Under the pieces are notes generated by a model. That model saw only the letters and a list, made by a program, of their open reading frames with translations. It was not told the origin of the DNA and did not search any database. The translations under genes were made by a program, and so were the position numbers. Positions 26,729 to 36,708 of a stretch of 59,523 nucleotides of DNA are shown piece after piece. This DNA comes from Fidelibacterota bacterium. Lineage in GTDB: Bacteria; Fidelibacterota; Marinisomatia; Marinisomatales; TCS55. The stretch lies in NCBI GenBank assembly GCA_022561485.1, contig JADFRD010000005.1, forward strand, positions 1-59,523. Reading direction: 5' to 3'. The first letter of the stretch is position 1. Every line of letters begins with the position of its first letter.

Positions 26729-29700
26729 AGCTTTTTTACTAATCCGGCAAAATTGGCATCTGTTTTAAATCCGTGATATTGGAAAAATTCCGATTTCATA
26801 AAAGCGACTGTTACCTGTTCTACATTTTTCATTTTTAATCGCTGCAGACATTCATTTAATAGCCGTTCTCCCAAACCACCACCCTGATATTTTTCATCAA
26901 TAGCTATTTTCTCTAAGTGGGCAGTTTTCTCATCTGTAAACTTCCAATAAATACCACCACATTGTTTATTCCCTGGTGAAAACAATAATAAAAATTCATG
27001 CTCATCTGTAAAATTTGCATAAAGGTTATAGGATAATAACTGGTCGTGAAATAATGCCATTTCTTTTGGTTTATAGGCCTGACGAATGCAGAACTGCTTA
27101 TTCTCTTTATCTTTAATTATAACGACTAAACCTGGTTTCTGAAATCCGGTATCATGATGAATCAATTCAGCAAAATCTGAAGGTTCAACCTGATGATAAA
27201 TTAACCGGGTAAGAAAATATGCATCATTTTTAGAACAATTTGGATTATTTATTAAAACATGTATTCGTGTTTCAAGTTCATCATTTTCAATCGTTGAATT
27301 GGATAATCTTGAGGATAAACGAAAAAGTTCTTTAGCGACGTCTGATTCGTGATCCGGGAAACAAGTCAATAAAAAGAATCTGAATCTAATAGCCGGATAT
27401 TGTTCATACAACTCATGCAATTTGTAATCTTTATATAATTCTTGAATAATTTCACTCTGTGCTTGAAGTGTTGCATGTTTGTTCAAATCCATCCAACGGT
27501 GAAATCGAAGTGCTGCAAAAACGACCGGTTTTGGTAAATATCCATACGCAGTAACATCTTCAATGTATTCTTGTATTATTTTGGAATTGAGATCGTGAGT
27601 TTCATTGTTTAATTCACGTCTAATTTTCTCCAATATTGATAAACCATTCTTTGTCCCCGCAGATTGCAATATGCATGTAAAAATAACTTCCCATTTCAAA
27701 ACATGATTTAATCCTCGAAACTGCTTTTCAGTTGAAATAATAATTTTTTCATACAATTTTATTAATGATTCTACAAGAGTGTTTACTTTTTCGGTTTTGA
27801 ATGATTGTTTTATTCGCACGTGTGTTGCGTTATCAAATTCAGAAACAATCACGTTTTTAATAGAAGGATTTTCTAAAGCATAATTGAAATCAGTTTTTGT
27901 TAAATAATCTATATATCCCTGTAAGCTGCTCCATCCAAAATGAAGCCAGCGCATGTCCCACCTGTCACGTAGTTTTTTGTCATTTATTTCATCCTCGCGA
28001 CTTTTTAAATACCAATAAACATCAGAACCATGATCATACTCTGATATTACTGCACCCTGGTCTGGCCAATATGCAATAAAATTATTTGTTAAATTGTTAT
28101 TATCAATTCCAGAACTCATAGATATTTGCCAGCGCGACAAATTTTTCATTTCTTTTTTGTTAAAATTCGGTAAATATGAAATAATAAAATTAAAAGCAGT
28201 CCCATCTTGTAAAGTCAATAACACTCGATATTTAAAATAATCATCGTTTTTGTATAATTGACTGATCCAAATTTCCTCCTTTCCAATTTCATCCAGATTA
28301 ATGTGCCTGTTTCCGGATAGAATAAAAATTGTTTCAAATAGGATGGATTGTTTTTGAAATAAATCGATTAAATATGTTTGCGTATCCATTTCGATAGATT
28401 TTTCAAATTGTATTAATCTTTTCCATTCTTGGGTGTCTGTTTCATGTTTTGGTATCATACTCTTTAAATGATCATCCAACAGGTTCAAACTTGATTCAGC
28501 AAATTTAATTAATTTATCGTTTGAAGAAAGCAAAACCCAGTTAGTTAATTCGTGCCTTATAAAGGAAAAATATTTTGGATGGCTTTGAACAACATTAGCA
28601 GATAATTGAAACAACATTTCTAAATATTGGTATATAGAATGATCAATCTTGTTTTCTTTTCTATAGGAAACGAGCTCTAATAATATGTCTTCAACATGAA
28701 TATCTTTCAATTTACTTATATCTATTTTCCATGTTTTGAGTTTATTTGCTTCTCGTAGTTTTTTAAATAACATTCTTAAATTTGTTAGAAAAACGGTTCC
28801 ACCAATGTAAGGGATGATTAAATTAAAAATCTTTTGAGAGAATCTTAAATTTTTATCTTTAATTATACTTTCGAGTACGTCAATACCAATTCTTCTTAGC
28901 TCGATATCTCCATTTTCAAACAACGCATTAAATAGATCAAAACCCCATAAATTTTGTTCTCCCAGGAGTAAAGTACCGGTATGCAATGTTTTTAATGATG
29001 GTATTAAATCAGTAGCTATTGGCTGTGTTACAGATGCGGTAGTTGTTCTATTAGATATTGTTATTTTTTTTGATTTTTTAAAATGGATTAATTGAAAAAC
29101 GATATTTTCTGCAAATTCAACTAATTGTTGATTCCCAAGCCATAATCTCGGATCAAGAAGAATGTGTTCAATGTTCAAGCTGTCAGAATCAACTGTATAA
29201 ATAAAATCACCCAGACAAAAAATATCATTTTGCCAGATGCATTTACATTTCTTATTTAATGACTTTATTTTTAGATAACGGCCGCTCCAGCTAATATCTT
29301 GCGGAATAATTTTTAACTTTTTAAAAAACCAATTTGGAAATGAGATACATTTTCCATTTGAATCAAGTTCTGTCTGATTAGCTAAATACATTGGTTGAAT
29401 AATATCAGACCATCGGTCGAGGATATTTTTCCGCTTGTATGTTCCCTTTTGTGTTAATTCATCTTTCTCAATCGTAAAATTTCTGTGTATGATTGCAAAA
29501 TTGACCATGCGTTCGTACCTGGCTAAAAAACCGTTGATTGATTGGATGAGTGCTCCGATAGATGATCTGATTTTATCAGGCTCTCTTTCAGGGAAATGTG
29601 CGTCTAGATATTCACGATTTGGATAAATCAAAACCGTATTAAAGTCCATACGATCACCCACAAGAAAGGCTGATTCAATGGCATCAAATTCTTGCAGCAT

Positions 29701-31224
29701 ATTTTCGATTTTTTGGGGAGTAATCGTTTGTCCAGCAGCATTTTTATATATTTCTTTTTTACGATCCTGAATGAAATAATGACCATTCTCTACTGTAAAA
29801 ATATCACCAGTGTGAAACCAGCCATCTTGAAATGTTGAAACCAATGGATCATCGTAATAATATTTAGATATATATGGACCTTTGAGTAAAAGTTCTCCTT
29901 CTTCAGAAAGACGCAGTTTAATGCCCGGTAAGGCGTTTCCAACTGAATCCATCATATAATCATTCGGTGATGTCATGGTGATTCCGCCAGTGGCTTCAGT
30001 CATTCCATAGCCACTCAACAGACTGACATCATTAGACTGGAAAAATTTAAAAATATCAGGGTCAAGATAACCTGCAGCTGATATGCCCCATTTTAATTGA
30101 CCTCCGGTAACTTTTTTGATCGCTTTTCTTATCAAAGCGTTGTCATCTGTGTGATCAGTTAATGTTGATTGAATTGTTTCATATAATTGCGTCCATCGTC
30201 GGGGAACACTGATAAAAACAGTTGGCTTTACTGTTAAAAAGTTTTTTCGTAATGTGTCATAAGATGAATCTTGTGCAAAAGTATATGACGCTCCCCAAAA
30301 TATGCTGCCCTGTAATTCAAAATACCTTCCGAATGTATGATAGAGTGGAAGGTAACATAAAAAAGAATCATTCGGGCCAATTTCGGGCAATGCCAAAGCA
30401 CGGGCAAAGCGTTTCACCATAAAATTTTTCTGTGTAAATGTAATTCCTTTTGGTTCCCCTGTGGTTCCGGAGGTATACATAATGGTTGCAATATCATTTA
30501 AATCGACTCGATTGATTCGTTTTAGGACGAGGATTGGATCAATTTTAGAACGACTGGAAAGAAAAGAAATCCAATCAGTGGATTCAAATTTGATTGCGGT
30601 TAAACCTTGTATTCTAGATTGTATAAAATTGTACCAGTGAGTTTGTTTTTCTCCACCTAAAAAAATATGAGTTATTCCACTATGCTTGACGATGAATTCA
30701 ATATCAGAATCTGATGCGTTGGCTGGAATAGGAATAATAGTAAAATGAAACGAAAGGCATGCCAGATCCATCAAAGCGCCATGTAAAGAATTGGATGTTA
30801 AAACACCAACTCGCATGGGTTTTCCAATAGAATTTTCTACAAAGGTCAGCGCCCTTGCAATTTTTAATACTTTATTCCACACTTCATCATAGGTATGTAC
30901 AATGAGTTGTGTATTTTGAAATTCTTTGAAAAGAACTTTCTCTTTATATCGTCTTGCCCGGTGATAAAGTAAATGACCAAAAGAATATTTTGATTTTGTA
31001 ATTAATTCTATGAGCAGATCAAGCCACTCCTCGAGGCGATTATGCTTTACAACAGAAGAATTAACTTGGGGGAGATGACCAATATCAAGAAAAGTATGGA
31101 TAGTTTTTCGATCAACTTTTTCCATTACTAAAGCGTGAGCGATTGTAATCAGATGTTCGATGTTTGGAGATTCTTTAACAGATCTGTTTATAAGATCTTG
31201 CATGGATTCCCTGGACAATTCCAT
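26725..31224 (-). CDS. giant fusion: acyl-CoA synthetase - unknown region - GNAT acetyltransferase
   Basis: 1499 residues. Residues about 1-80 are helical and unknown. Residues about 85-600 form an adenylate-forming enzyme: P-loop YTSGTTGEPKG near 250-260, SGYGMTEATGG near 400, HTGD near 470 and the DRKKEIYKNAAGQ hinge near 485, all intact. It should activate a carboxylic acid to acyl-AMP/CoA. Residues about 600-1350 are largely helical and unrecognised. Residues about 1365-1499 form a GNAT domain with the acetyl-CoA loop YQGGGLGERLL. The reading frame is unbroken. A natural guess is acyl activation coupled to acyl transfer to an amine or lysine, which is inference. It is isolated on the minus strand between two plus-strand operons. 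Confidence 0.85.
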   Translation of the reverse strand: MELSRESMQDLINRSVKESPNIEHLITIAHALVMEKVDRKTIHTFLDIGHLPQVNSSVVKHNRLEEWLDLLIELITKSKYSFGHLLYHRARRYKEKVLFKEFQNTQLIVHTYDEVWNKVLKIARALTFVENSIGKPMRVGVLTSNSLHGALMDLACLSFHFTIIPIPANASDSDIEFIVKHSGITHIFLGGEKQTHWYNFIQSRIQGLTAIKFESTDWISFLSSRSKIDPILVLKRINRVDLNDIATIMYTSGTTGEPKGITFTQKNFMVKRFARALALPEIGPNDSFLCYLPLYHTFGRYFELQGSIFWGASYTFAQDSSYDTLRKNFLTVKPTVFISVPRRWTQLYETIQSTLTDHTDDNALIRKAIKKVTGGQLKWGISAAGYLDPDIFKFFQSNDVSLLSGYGMTEATGGITMTSPNDYMMDSVGNALPGIKLRLSEEGELLLKGPYISKYYYDDPLVSTFQDGWFHTGDIFTVENGHYFIQDRKKEIYKNAAGQTITPQKIENMLQEFDAIESAFLVGDRMDFNTVLIYPNREYLDAHFPEREPDKIRSSIGALIQSINGFLARYERMVNFAIIHRNFTIEKDELTQKGTYKRKNILDRWSDIIQPMYLANQTELDSNGKCISFPNWFFKKLKIIPQDISWSGRYLKIKSLNKKCKCIWQNDIFCLGDFIYTVDSDSLNIEHILLDPRLWLGNQQLVEFAENIVFQLIHFKKSKKITISNRTTTASVTQPIATDLIPSLKTLHTGTLLLGEQNLWGFDLFNALFENGDIELRRIGIDVLESIIKDKNLRFSQKIFNLIIPYIGGTVFLTNLRMLFKKLREANKLKTWKIDISKLKDIHVEDILLELVSYRKENKIDHSIYQYLEMLFQLSANVVQSHPKYFSFIRHELTNWVLLSSNDKLIKFAESSLNLLDDHLKSMIPKHETDTQEWKRLIQFEKSIEMDTQTYLIDLFQKQSILFETIFILSGNRHINLDEIGKEEIWISQLYKNDDYFKYRVLLTLQDGTAFNFIISYLPNFNKKEMKNLSRWQISMSSGIDNNNLTNNFIAYWPDQGAVISEYDHGSDVYWYLKSREDEINDKKLRDRWDMRWLHFGWSSLQGYIDYLTKTDFNYALENPSIKNVIVSEFDNATHVRIKQSFKTEKVNTLVESLIKLYEKIIISTEKQFRGLNHVLKWEVIFTCILQSAGTKNGLSILEKIRRELNNETHDLNSKIIQEYIEDVTAYGYLPKPVVFAALRFHRWMDLNKHATLQAQSEIIQELYKDYKLHELYEQYPAIRFRFFLLTCFPDHESDVAKELFRLSSRLSNSTIENDELETRIHVLINNPNCSKNDAYFLTRLIYHQVEPSDFAELIHHDTGFQKPGLVVIIKDKENKQFCIRQAYKPKEMALFHDQLLSYNLYANFTDEHEFLLLFSPGNKQCGGIYWKFTDEKTAHLEKIAIDEKYQGGGLGERLLNECLQRLKMKNVEQVTVAFMKSEFFQYHGFKTDANFAGLVKKL

Positions 31225-31359
31225 GAATAAAATTACGGAGATTCTGTTGAATCAATGAGTGATGATTTTAAAATGATTAATTTGAAATATAAACTTCCTG
31301 CTATTATGTGATATGGTTGGAAAGCATTTGTCTTATACTATATTAAGGTAACTATTGAG

Positions 31360-31377
31360 CATCATTGATCAATGATG
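31360..31377. promoter_or_regulatory. perfect 18-base palindrome before the HD-GYP gene
   Basis: CATCATTGATCAATGATG reads the same on both strands and ends 35 bases before the ATG. TATACTATATT lies about 20 bases upstream and could be a -10. A dimeric repressor site is the simplest reading. Confidence 0.55.
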
Positions 31378-31412
31378 TAATTTCACAAAAATTCTATCGG
31401 AGTGAAACGTAA

Positions 31413-33116
31413 ATGACTTCAAAAAATGGTAATCAAAACGGGCTGGATTTTAACCTGACACAGGCTGAAATCACCAGCCTGTTGAATAAATCCCCTTCCG
31501 GAATTCAAGACTATATCGACCATCTAGAAAGACAAATTAAAAACATGGCAGACATCGGATTATCTCTCTCAAAAGAGAAAGATATGAATGTTCTGTTGGA
31601 AAATATATTGTTGGAAGCAAAACGAATTGCCAAAGCGGATGGTGGAACACTATATATGAAAACGCAAGATAACGAACTTCGTTTTGAAATCATGATGACA
31701 GACTCACTGAATATTCATTTGGGTGGAACATCCGGGAAAGAAATCTCGTTTTATCCTATCAAATTATATAATAAAGACGGAGAACCCAATAAAACCATGA
31801 ACGCTGCCTATGTTGGATTAACCGGTGAAACGGTGAATCTTGCCGATGCCTACGAAGCAGAAGGGTTTGATTTTTCCGGCACGAAAGCATTTGATAAAAA
31901 AACAGGATATCGATCAAAATCGTTTTTAACCGTACCACTGAAGAACCATGAAGAGGAAATCATTGGAGTCTTACAGTTGTTGAATGCCCAAGATAAGAAA
32001 AACAATGAAGTGATTCCATTTTCAAACGAAATACAGGATATTGTTGAAGCGTTGGCTAGTCAGGCTGCGGTAGCCATTACCAACAAGAATCTGATTAAAG
32101 ATCTGGAAATTTTATTTGAATCATTTATAAAACTGATTGCGTCTGCCATTGATGCAAAATCGCCTTATACAGGGGGACACTGTGAACGTGTTCCGGAAAT
32201 CACTATCATGCTTGCTAATGCAGTCAATGATGCTGAAGATGGACCGTTCAAAGATGTGCATTTTAACGAAAATGAAATGTATGAATTAAAGATTGCTGCC
32301 TGGCTCCATGACTGCGGTAAAGTGGCTACACCGGAATATGTGGTAGATAAATCGACCAAGCTCGAAACAATATATGACCGTATTCATACTGTTGAAACAC
32401 GCTTCCAAGTATTAAAAAGAGATGAAGAAATCACATTTCTGAAAAAGCGTTTGAAAATTGAAACAGATTCATCTTTTTCAAAAAAAGAAAAAAAGGAGGC
32501 AGTCAAAAAGTTAGGTAAAAAACATCAGGCCAGAATAGCACAATTGGATGACGATTTAGGATTTATTCGCACAACAAACGTGGGGGGTGAATTCATGTCT
32601 GCTGATAAAAAAGAAAGAGTGTATAAAATTGCTAAGTACCAGTGGAAAGAAAATGGCGAGTGGAAAAATTTCTTTTCAGATGATGAAGTGAAAAACCTCT
32701 GCATAGCCAAGGGAACTCTCACGGCTGAAGAACGAAAAATTATTAACGATCATATTGTCCATACGATTGTGATGCTGAATCAACTACCCTACCCGAAACA
32801 TTTACGGAATATTCCTGAATTTGCAGGAGGTCACCATGAAAAACTCGATGGGACAGGGTATCCAAAAGGACTGAATAAGGATGAAATGTCCATTCAGGCG
32901 AGAGTGATGGCCATCGCAGATATTTTTGAAGCGCTCACAGCGAGAGACCGGCCGTATAAGGAAGGAAAAACCCTTTCAATGGCCATGCGCATCATGGGCT
33001 TTATGAGAGACGATGCACATGTGGATGCGGAATTATTCGAATTATTTGTTCAGGAAAAAATCTATTTAAAATACGCAGAAAAATATTTGTCAGAAGAACA
33101 ATTGGATATGGACTAA
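31413..33116 (+). CDS. GAF - HD-GYP phosphodiesterase
   Basis: 567 residues. A helical start is followed by a GAF-type sensor (about 45-225) and an HD-GYP domain (about 235-550). Metal-site motifs are HD at 299-300 (WLHDCGK), His474-His475 (HHEKLDGTGYP) and the GYP itself. These enzymes usually degrade cyclic di-GMP. Between HD and GYP is a charged helical insert (about 325-445) longer than in most members. No transmembrane segment, so it is cytoplasmic. Confidence 0.9.
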   Translation: MTSKNGNQNGLDFNLTQAEITSLLNKSPSGIQDYIDHLERQIKNMADIGLSLSKEKDMNVLLENILLEAKRIAKADGGTLYMKTQDNELRFEIMMTDSLNIHLGGTSGKEISFYPIKLYNKDGEPNKTMNAAYVGLTGETVNLADAYEAEGFDFSGTKAFDKKTGYRSKSFLTVPLKNHEEEIIGVLQLLNAQDKKNNEVIPFSNEIQDIVEALASQAAVAITNKNLIKDLEILFESFIKLIASAIDAKSPYTGGHCERVPEITIMLANAVNDAEDGPFKDVHFNENEMYELKIAAWLHDCGKVATPEYVVDKSTKLETIYDRIHTVETRFQVLKRDEEITFLKKRLKIETDSSFSKKEKKEAVKKLGKKHQARIAQLDDDLGFIRTTNVGGEFMSADKKERVYKIAKYQWKENGEWKNFFSDDEVKNLCIAKGTLTAEERKIINDHIVHTIVMLNQLPYPKHLRNIPEFAGGHHEKLDGTGYPKGLNKDEMSIQARVMAIADIFEALTARDRPYKEGKTLSMAMRIMGFMRDDAHVDAELFELFVQEKIYLKYAEKYLSEEQLDMD

Positions 33117-33140
33117 CGTCCGGATTCCATCATCGAAATC

Positions 33141-34943
33141 ATGACCTTCGAAATCGCCATCGTCTTGGGCATCATCGCCCTTATGTTTTTTCTGTTTATC
33201 AAAGAGTACTTCCCTCTGGATGTAACCGCATTATCAATTTTGGCCATTTTTATGGTAACAGGATACTTGTCTGTTGAAGAAGCCATTAGTGGTTTTTCAA
33301 ATCAGGCAGTATTGACGATTGCAATCTTATTTATTTTGAGCCATGCACTTCAGCAATCGGGTATTTTAGAGTATGGTATTGTTCGATTAAATAAATTAAC
33401 TGAAAAATCAAAATTATTAGGTTTAACAGTCTTTTTGATTTCAATCGCATTTGCTTCTGCCTTTGTGAATAATACCGCTATCGTAGCAATGTTTATTCCT
33501 TTAACGATTCGTATAGCTAAAAAATACAATTTAAGTCCATCAAAATTATTAATACCCTTAAGCTATATTGCAATCATAGGTGGGACCCTTACCCTGGTTG
33601 GAACGTCAACTAATTTGATAGTGAATTCCGTATACACAGGAACAACAGCGTATGAACCTTTAGGAATGTTTGAATTTTCAAAATATGGGATATTATTGTT
33701 AATTGTTGGACTTATATACATCATTTTTGCTGTTCCTTTAATTTTACCTTCCAGAACTGTAACATCCAGTTTAACTAAAAGTTATCATATGGGTGGCTAT
33801 TTAACTGAATTAAAAGTGTTAAAAGATTCGCCTCTTGTCGGGCGAACGTGCATGGAAAGGGCGATTAATAAGAACTTCGATATAATTGTATTGGATATCA
33901 TCCGGGATGGAAAAGTGATCAGCACCAATATTCGCAATACCATTATTCATCCGGGAGATGTGTTATTTGTAAGAGGATCTATTGAAAATTTTCTCCGCAT
34001 GAAAGAAGTAGAAAAAGTGAACATGCTAACTGATGAAAAATTGACTCAAGATGAGTTGGAGAGTGAAGATAATCTGTTAGTTGAATGTTTATTAACCCAG
34101 AAATCTGATTTAATAGGCAAAAGTTTAATGGAAATAAATTTTCGTCGCCGTTTCGGGAGTTTTGTACTGGCTGTCCGTCGGGAAGGCACTATTTTACGCA
34201 GGAAAATTGCCCATGTTATTTTACGCTCTTTTGATACGTTACTGATGTATGGATCTCGGGAAAAAATAATAGAATTGGCAGACTCAGGCCATTTTATTGT
34301 TCTTGGGGAAATTGAAGCATCTCTTAAGAAACATCGCTTTTGGTGGGTGAGTTTGGCGGTGATTTTTGGAGCGGTTATTCTAGCTGCACTGGGTATTATG
34401 CCCATTTTGAAAGGAGCGTTAATCGGAATGATATTACTCTTCATGTTAAGAGTCATTACAACTCATGAAGCATATAATGCGATCAATTGGCAAGTGATTG
34501 TATTAATCGCAGCCCTGATTCCCATCGGCATTGTGATTCAAGAAAGTGGCACAGCAAAGCTCATTGCTTCAATGTTAAATAATATTGTTCAGTTGGTTTC
34601 CATTGAGAATCGTCCATTTGTTATGCTTTCATTAATATATATAGTAACAATCATTATAACTGAAATGGCATCCAATGCGGCCACAGCGATTATTATGACA
34701 CCCATCGCCATTTCTGCGGCGGCTCAATTAGGCCTGGATCCGCGACCGTTTATTTTTGCGATATGTTTTGCCGCATCCGCATCGTTTATTACACCAATCG
34801 GTTATCAAACCAATCTGATGGTCTATGGTCCCGGCGGTTACAAATTTTCCGATTATATAAAAGTTGGTTTACCTTTGGCAATCACATTTTGGCTTATGGG
34901 AACATTCATTATTCCGGTAATATGGCCGTTTACAAATATTTAA
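33141..34943 (+). CDS. SLC13/DASS-type anion permease with two RCK_C domains
   Basis: 600 residues. Two multi-helix halves enclose a soluble part (about 215-395) with two TrkA-C (RCK_C) modules, recognised by GGYLTELKVLKDSPLVGRT, IHPGDVLFVRG and the repeat LLVECLLTQKSDLIGKSL. Conserved SLC13 segments FVNNTAIVAMFIPL and ASNAATAIIMTPIAI hold the Na+/substrate Asn-Thr motifs. The substrate is probably sulfate or a dicarboxylate. It follows the HD-GYP gene by 24 bases. Confidence 0.9.
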   Translation: MTFEIAIVLGIIALMFFLFIKEYFPLDVTALSILAIFMVTGYLSVEEAISGFSNQAVLTIAILFILSHALQQSGILEYGIVRLNKLTEKSKLLGLTVFLISIAFASAFVNNTAIVAMFIPLTIRIAKKYNLSPSKLLIPLSYIAIIGGTLTLVGTSTNLIVNSVYTGTTAYEPLGMFEFSKYGILLLIVGLIYIIFAVPLILPSRTVTSSLTKSYHMGGYLTELKVLKDSPLVGRTCMERAINKNFDIIVLDIIRDGKVISTNIRNTIIHPGDVLFVRGSIENFLRMKEVEKVNMLTDEKLTQDELESEDNLLVECLLTQKSDLIGKSLMEINFRRRFGSFVLAVRREGTILRRKIAHVILRSFDTLLMYGSREKIIELADSGHFIVLGEIEASLKKHRFWWVSLAVIFGAVILAALGIMPILKGALIGMILLFMLRVITTHEAYNAINWQVIVLIAALIPIGIVIQESGTAKLIASMLNNIVQLVSIENRPFVMLSLIYIVTIIITEMASNAATAIIMTPIAISAAAQLGLDPRPFIFAICFAASASFITPIGYQTNLMVYGPGGYKFSDYIKVGLPLAITFWLMGTFIIPVIWPFTNI

Positions 34944-34950
34944 GATAGAA

Positions 34951-36351
34951 ATGACCAAAGAAGAAAAACAAGAATCACGATTAAATGAATTTCTAGACAA
35001 CCCTGATAAAGCCCTTTGGAAATTGGCTATTCCCATCATGGCCGGAATGGGAATCCAGACACTGTATACGATTGTAGACATGATATTCATTGGACGGATC
35101 AGCGGTCTTGCGATTGCTGCGGTGGCTTTTAATATGCCCTTATTCTTTTTTGTTCTCGGATTAACCATGGGGCTTGGGGCAGGCGTGACGGCATCTATCG
35201 CTCGGTTTATCGGCGCGAGGGATAAAAGGAATGCTGATAATAGTGCTGAACACGCCGTCATTATGGGATTGGTTATTTCAATCGTTTTAACGACCATTGG
35301 TCTCGTTTGGGGAAAAGAAATACTTCGCGCCATTGGTACCACGGATGAAGTTATAACCCTCAGTTGGTCTTATTTACGTATCATCTGTTTCGGTTTGCCA
35401 TTTATGGTGTTTTCCACATTTTTCAGGGCCATTTTGGTGGGAGAGGGGGATACAAAATTTCCCATGGCCATTGCCGCATTCGGTACGGTGCTCAATATTA
35501 TTTTAGATCCAATTTTTATTTTTTCTCTTGGGATGGGTGTCGCAGGCGCTGCATGGGCAACGGCCATCAGCCAGTTCACTGTTTTTATTATTTTTATTTA
35601 TATGCTTTTTGTGAAAGAACATTTCTATGTCAGATTTAGATTCAGGGATTTTGCACCTTCTTCTTTTATTATAAAAGATATTGTTAAAGTGGGGTTGCCT
35701 GCTTCAATCTCTATGGTTATCATGTCAATTGGGCAATTGGTATTTAATAGAATACTCGTTTATTTTTCAACGGATGTTGTTGCAGCGTACCAGATTGCCG
35801 GCAGGATAGAAATGGTCATTTTTCTGCCAATGATGTCCATAGCTTATGGCATGACCACATTAGTTGCGATGTTTTTCGGCGCCAAACGTATGGGCAGATT
35901 GAAGCATATCATTTATTATGGGTTAAGCCGGTCCTTCATGATTGCGGTAGTAACATCAACGGTTGTATACATTGCTGCGCCTCAACTCGTCACATTATTC
36001 ACGCACAATGGAGTTATTCAAGAAACAGCAGTAACATATCTTAGACTTATCACCTGGGTCTATCCCTTCATAGCCATTGCGTTACCCACTGGACGGATTT
36101 TACAAGGATTTGGACTGGGTTTGCCTACGTTGGTTATTACGCTGATTCGAGTACTATTGGTGGCGACGCCGTTATCATGGTTTTTCATTTTTATACAGAA
36201 TAAACCTGTTGAATGGGTTTGGTACTCTATGATGGGTTCTGCAATCGTAGCATTTATCGTGTCTATCAGCTGGGTGTTGTGGGCCATTAAAAAATATTCA
36301 CTCCAACCAATGAGAAAAGAGCATGGAAAAATTCAACTTGAATCAAATTAA
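34951..36351 (+). CDS. MATE family efflux transporter
   Basis: 466 residues, twelve predicted helices. The N-terminal WKLAIPIMAGMGIQTLYTIVDMIFIG and the second-half IVKVGLPASISMVIMS are typical of MATE (NorM/DinF-like). It exchanges Na+ or H+ for organic cations. It starts 7 bases after the SLC13 gene and overlaps the pterin dehydratase by 29 bases at its 3' end. Confidence 0.92.
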   Translation: MTKEEKQESRLNEFLDNPDKALWKLAIPIMAGMGIQTLYTIVDMIFIGRISGLAIAAVAFNMPLFFFVLGLTMGLGAGVTASIARFIGARDKRNADNSAEHAVIMGLVISIVLTTIGLVWGKEILRAIGTTDEVITLSWSYLRIICFGLPFMVFSTFFRAILVGEGDTKFPMAIAAFGTVLNIILDPIFIFSLGMGVAGAAWATAISQFTVFIIFIYMLFVKEHFYVRFRFRDFAPSSFIIKDIVKVGLPASISMVIMSIGQLVFNRILVYFSTDVVAAYQIAGRIEMVIFLPMMSIAYGMTTLVAMFFGAKRMGRLKHIIYYGLSRSFMIAVVTSTVVYIAAPQLVTLFTHNGVIQETAVTYLRLITWVYPFIAIALPTGRILQGFGLGLPTLVITLIRVLLVATPLSWFFIFIQNKPVEWVWYSMMGSAIVAFIVSISWVLWAIKKYSLQPMRKEHGKIQLESN

Positions 36352-36604
36352 TGAAGCATTAAAAACTCTTTCCGGATGGTCGTACACCCATGGTATAATT
36401 CACAAGGATATATCATTCGATTCTTACATGGATGGAATTGATTTTATCAATCGGTTGGCATTGAAAGCTGAAGAGGAAAATCACCATCCCGATTTAACCG
36501 TTGGCTGGTGTAAAGTAGGCGTCACATTTACCACCCACGATTCAGGTGGTGTTACGGAAAAAGATATTAAGATGGCGAAAGCTGTGGATTCATTGATTAA
36601 ATAA
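36323..36604 (+). CDS. phhB: pterin-4a-carbinolamine dehydratase
   Basis: 93 residues, full length. The active-site block EEENHHPDLTVGWCKVGV, followed by FTTHDSGGVTEKD, is diagnostic. It dehydrates 4a-hydroxytetrahydrobiopterin in pterin recycling, normally with an aromatic amino acid hydroxylase, which is not in the window. The first 29 bases lie inside the MATE gene in another frame. Confidence 0.93.
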   Translation: MEKFNLNQINEALKTLSGWSYTHGIIHKDISFDSYMDGIDFINRLALKAEEENHHPDLTVGWCKVGVTFTTHDSGGVTEKDIKMAKAVDSLIK

Positions 36605-36708
36605 TTTGGCTTTTTTTCAAAACCTTTGAAAGGCAAACAAGCCCTTTTCTTTTTCTTCAAGAATATTGTTTACGTTATATTCCCGGCAATCCTTTCATAA
36701 TTTCACAT

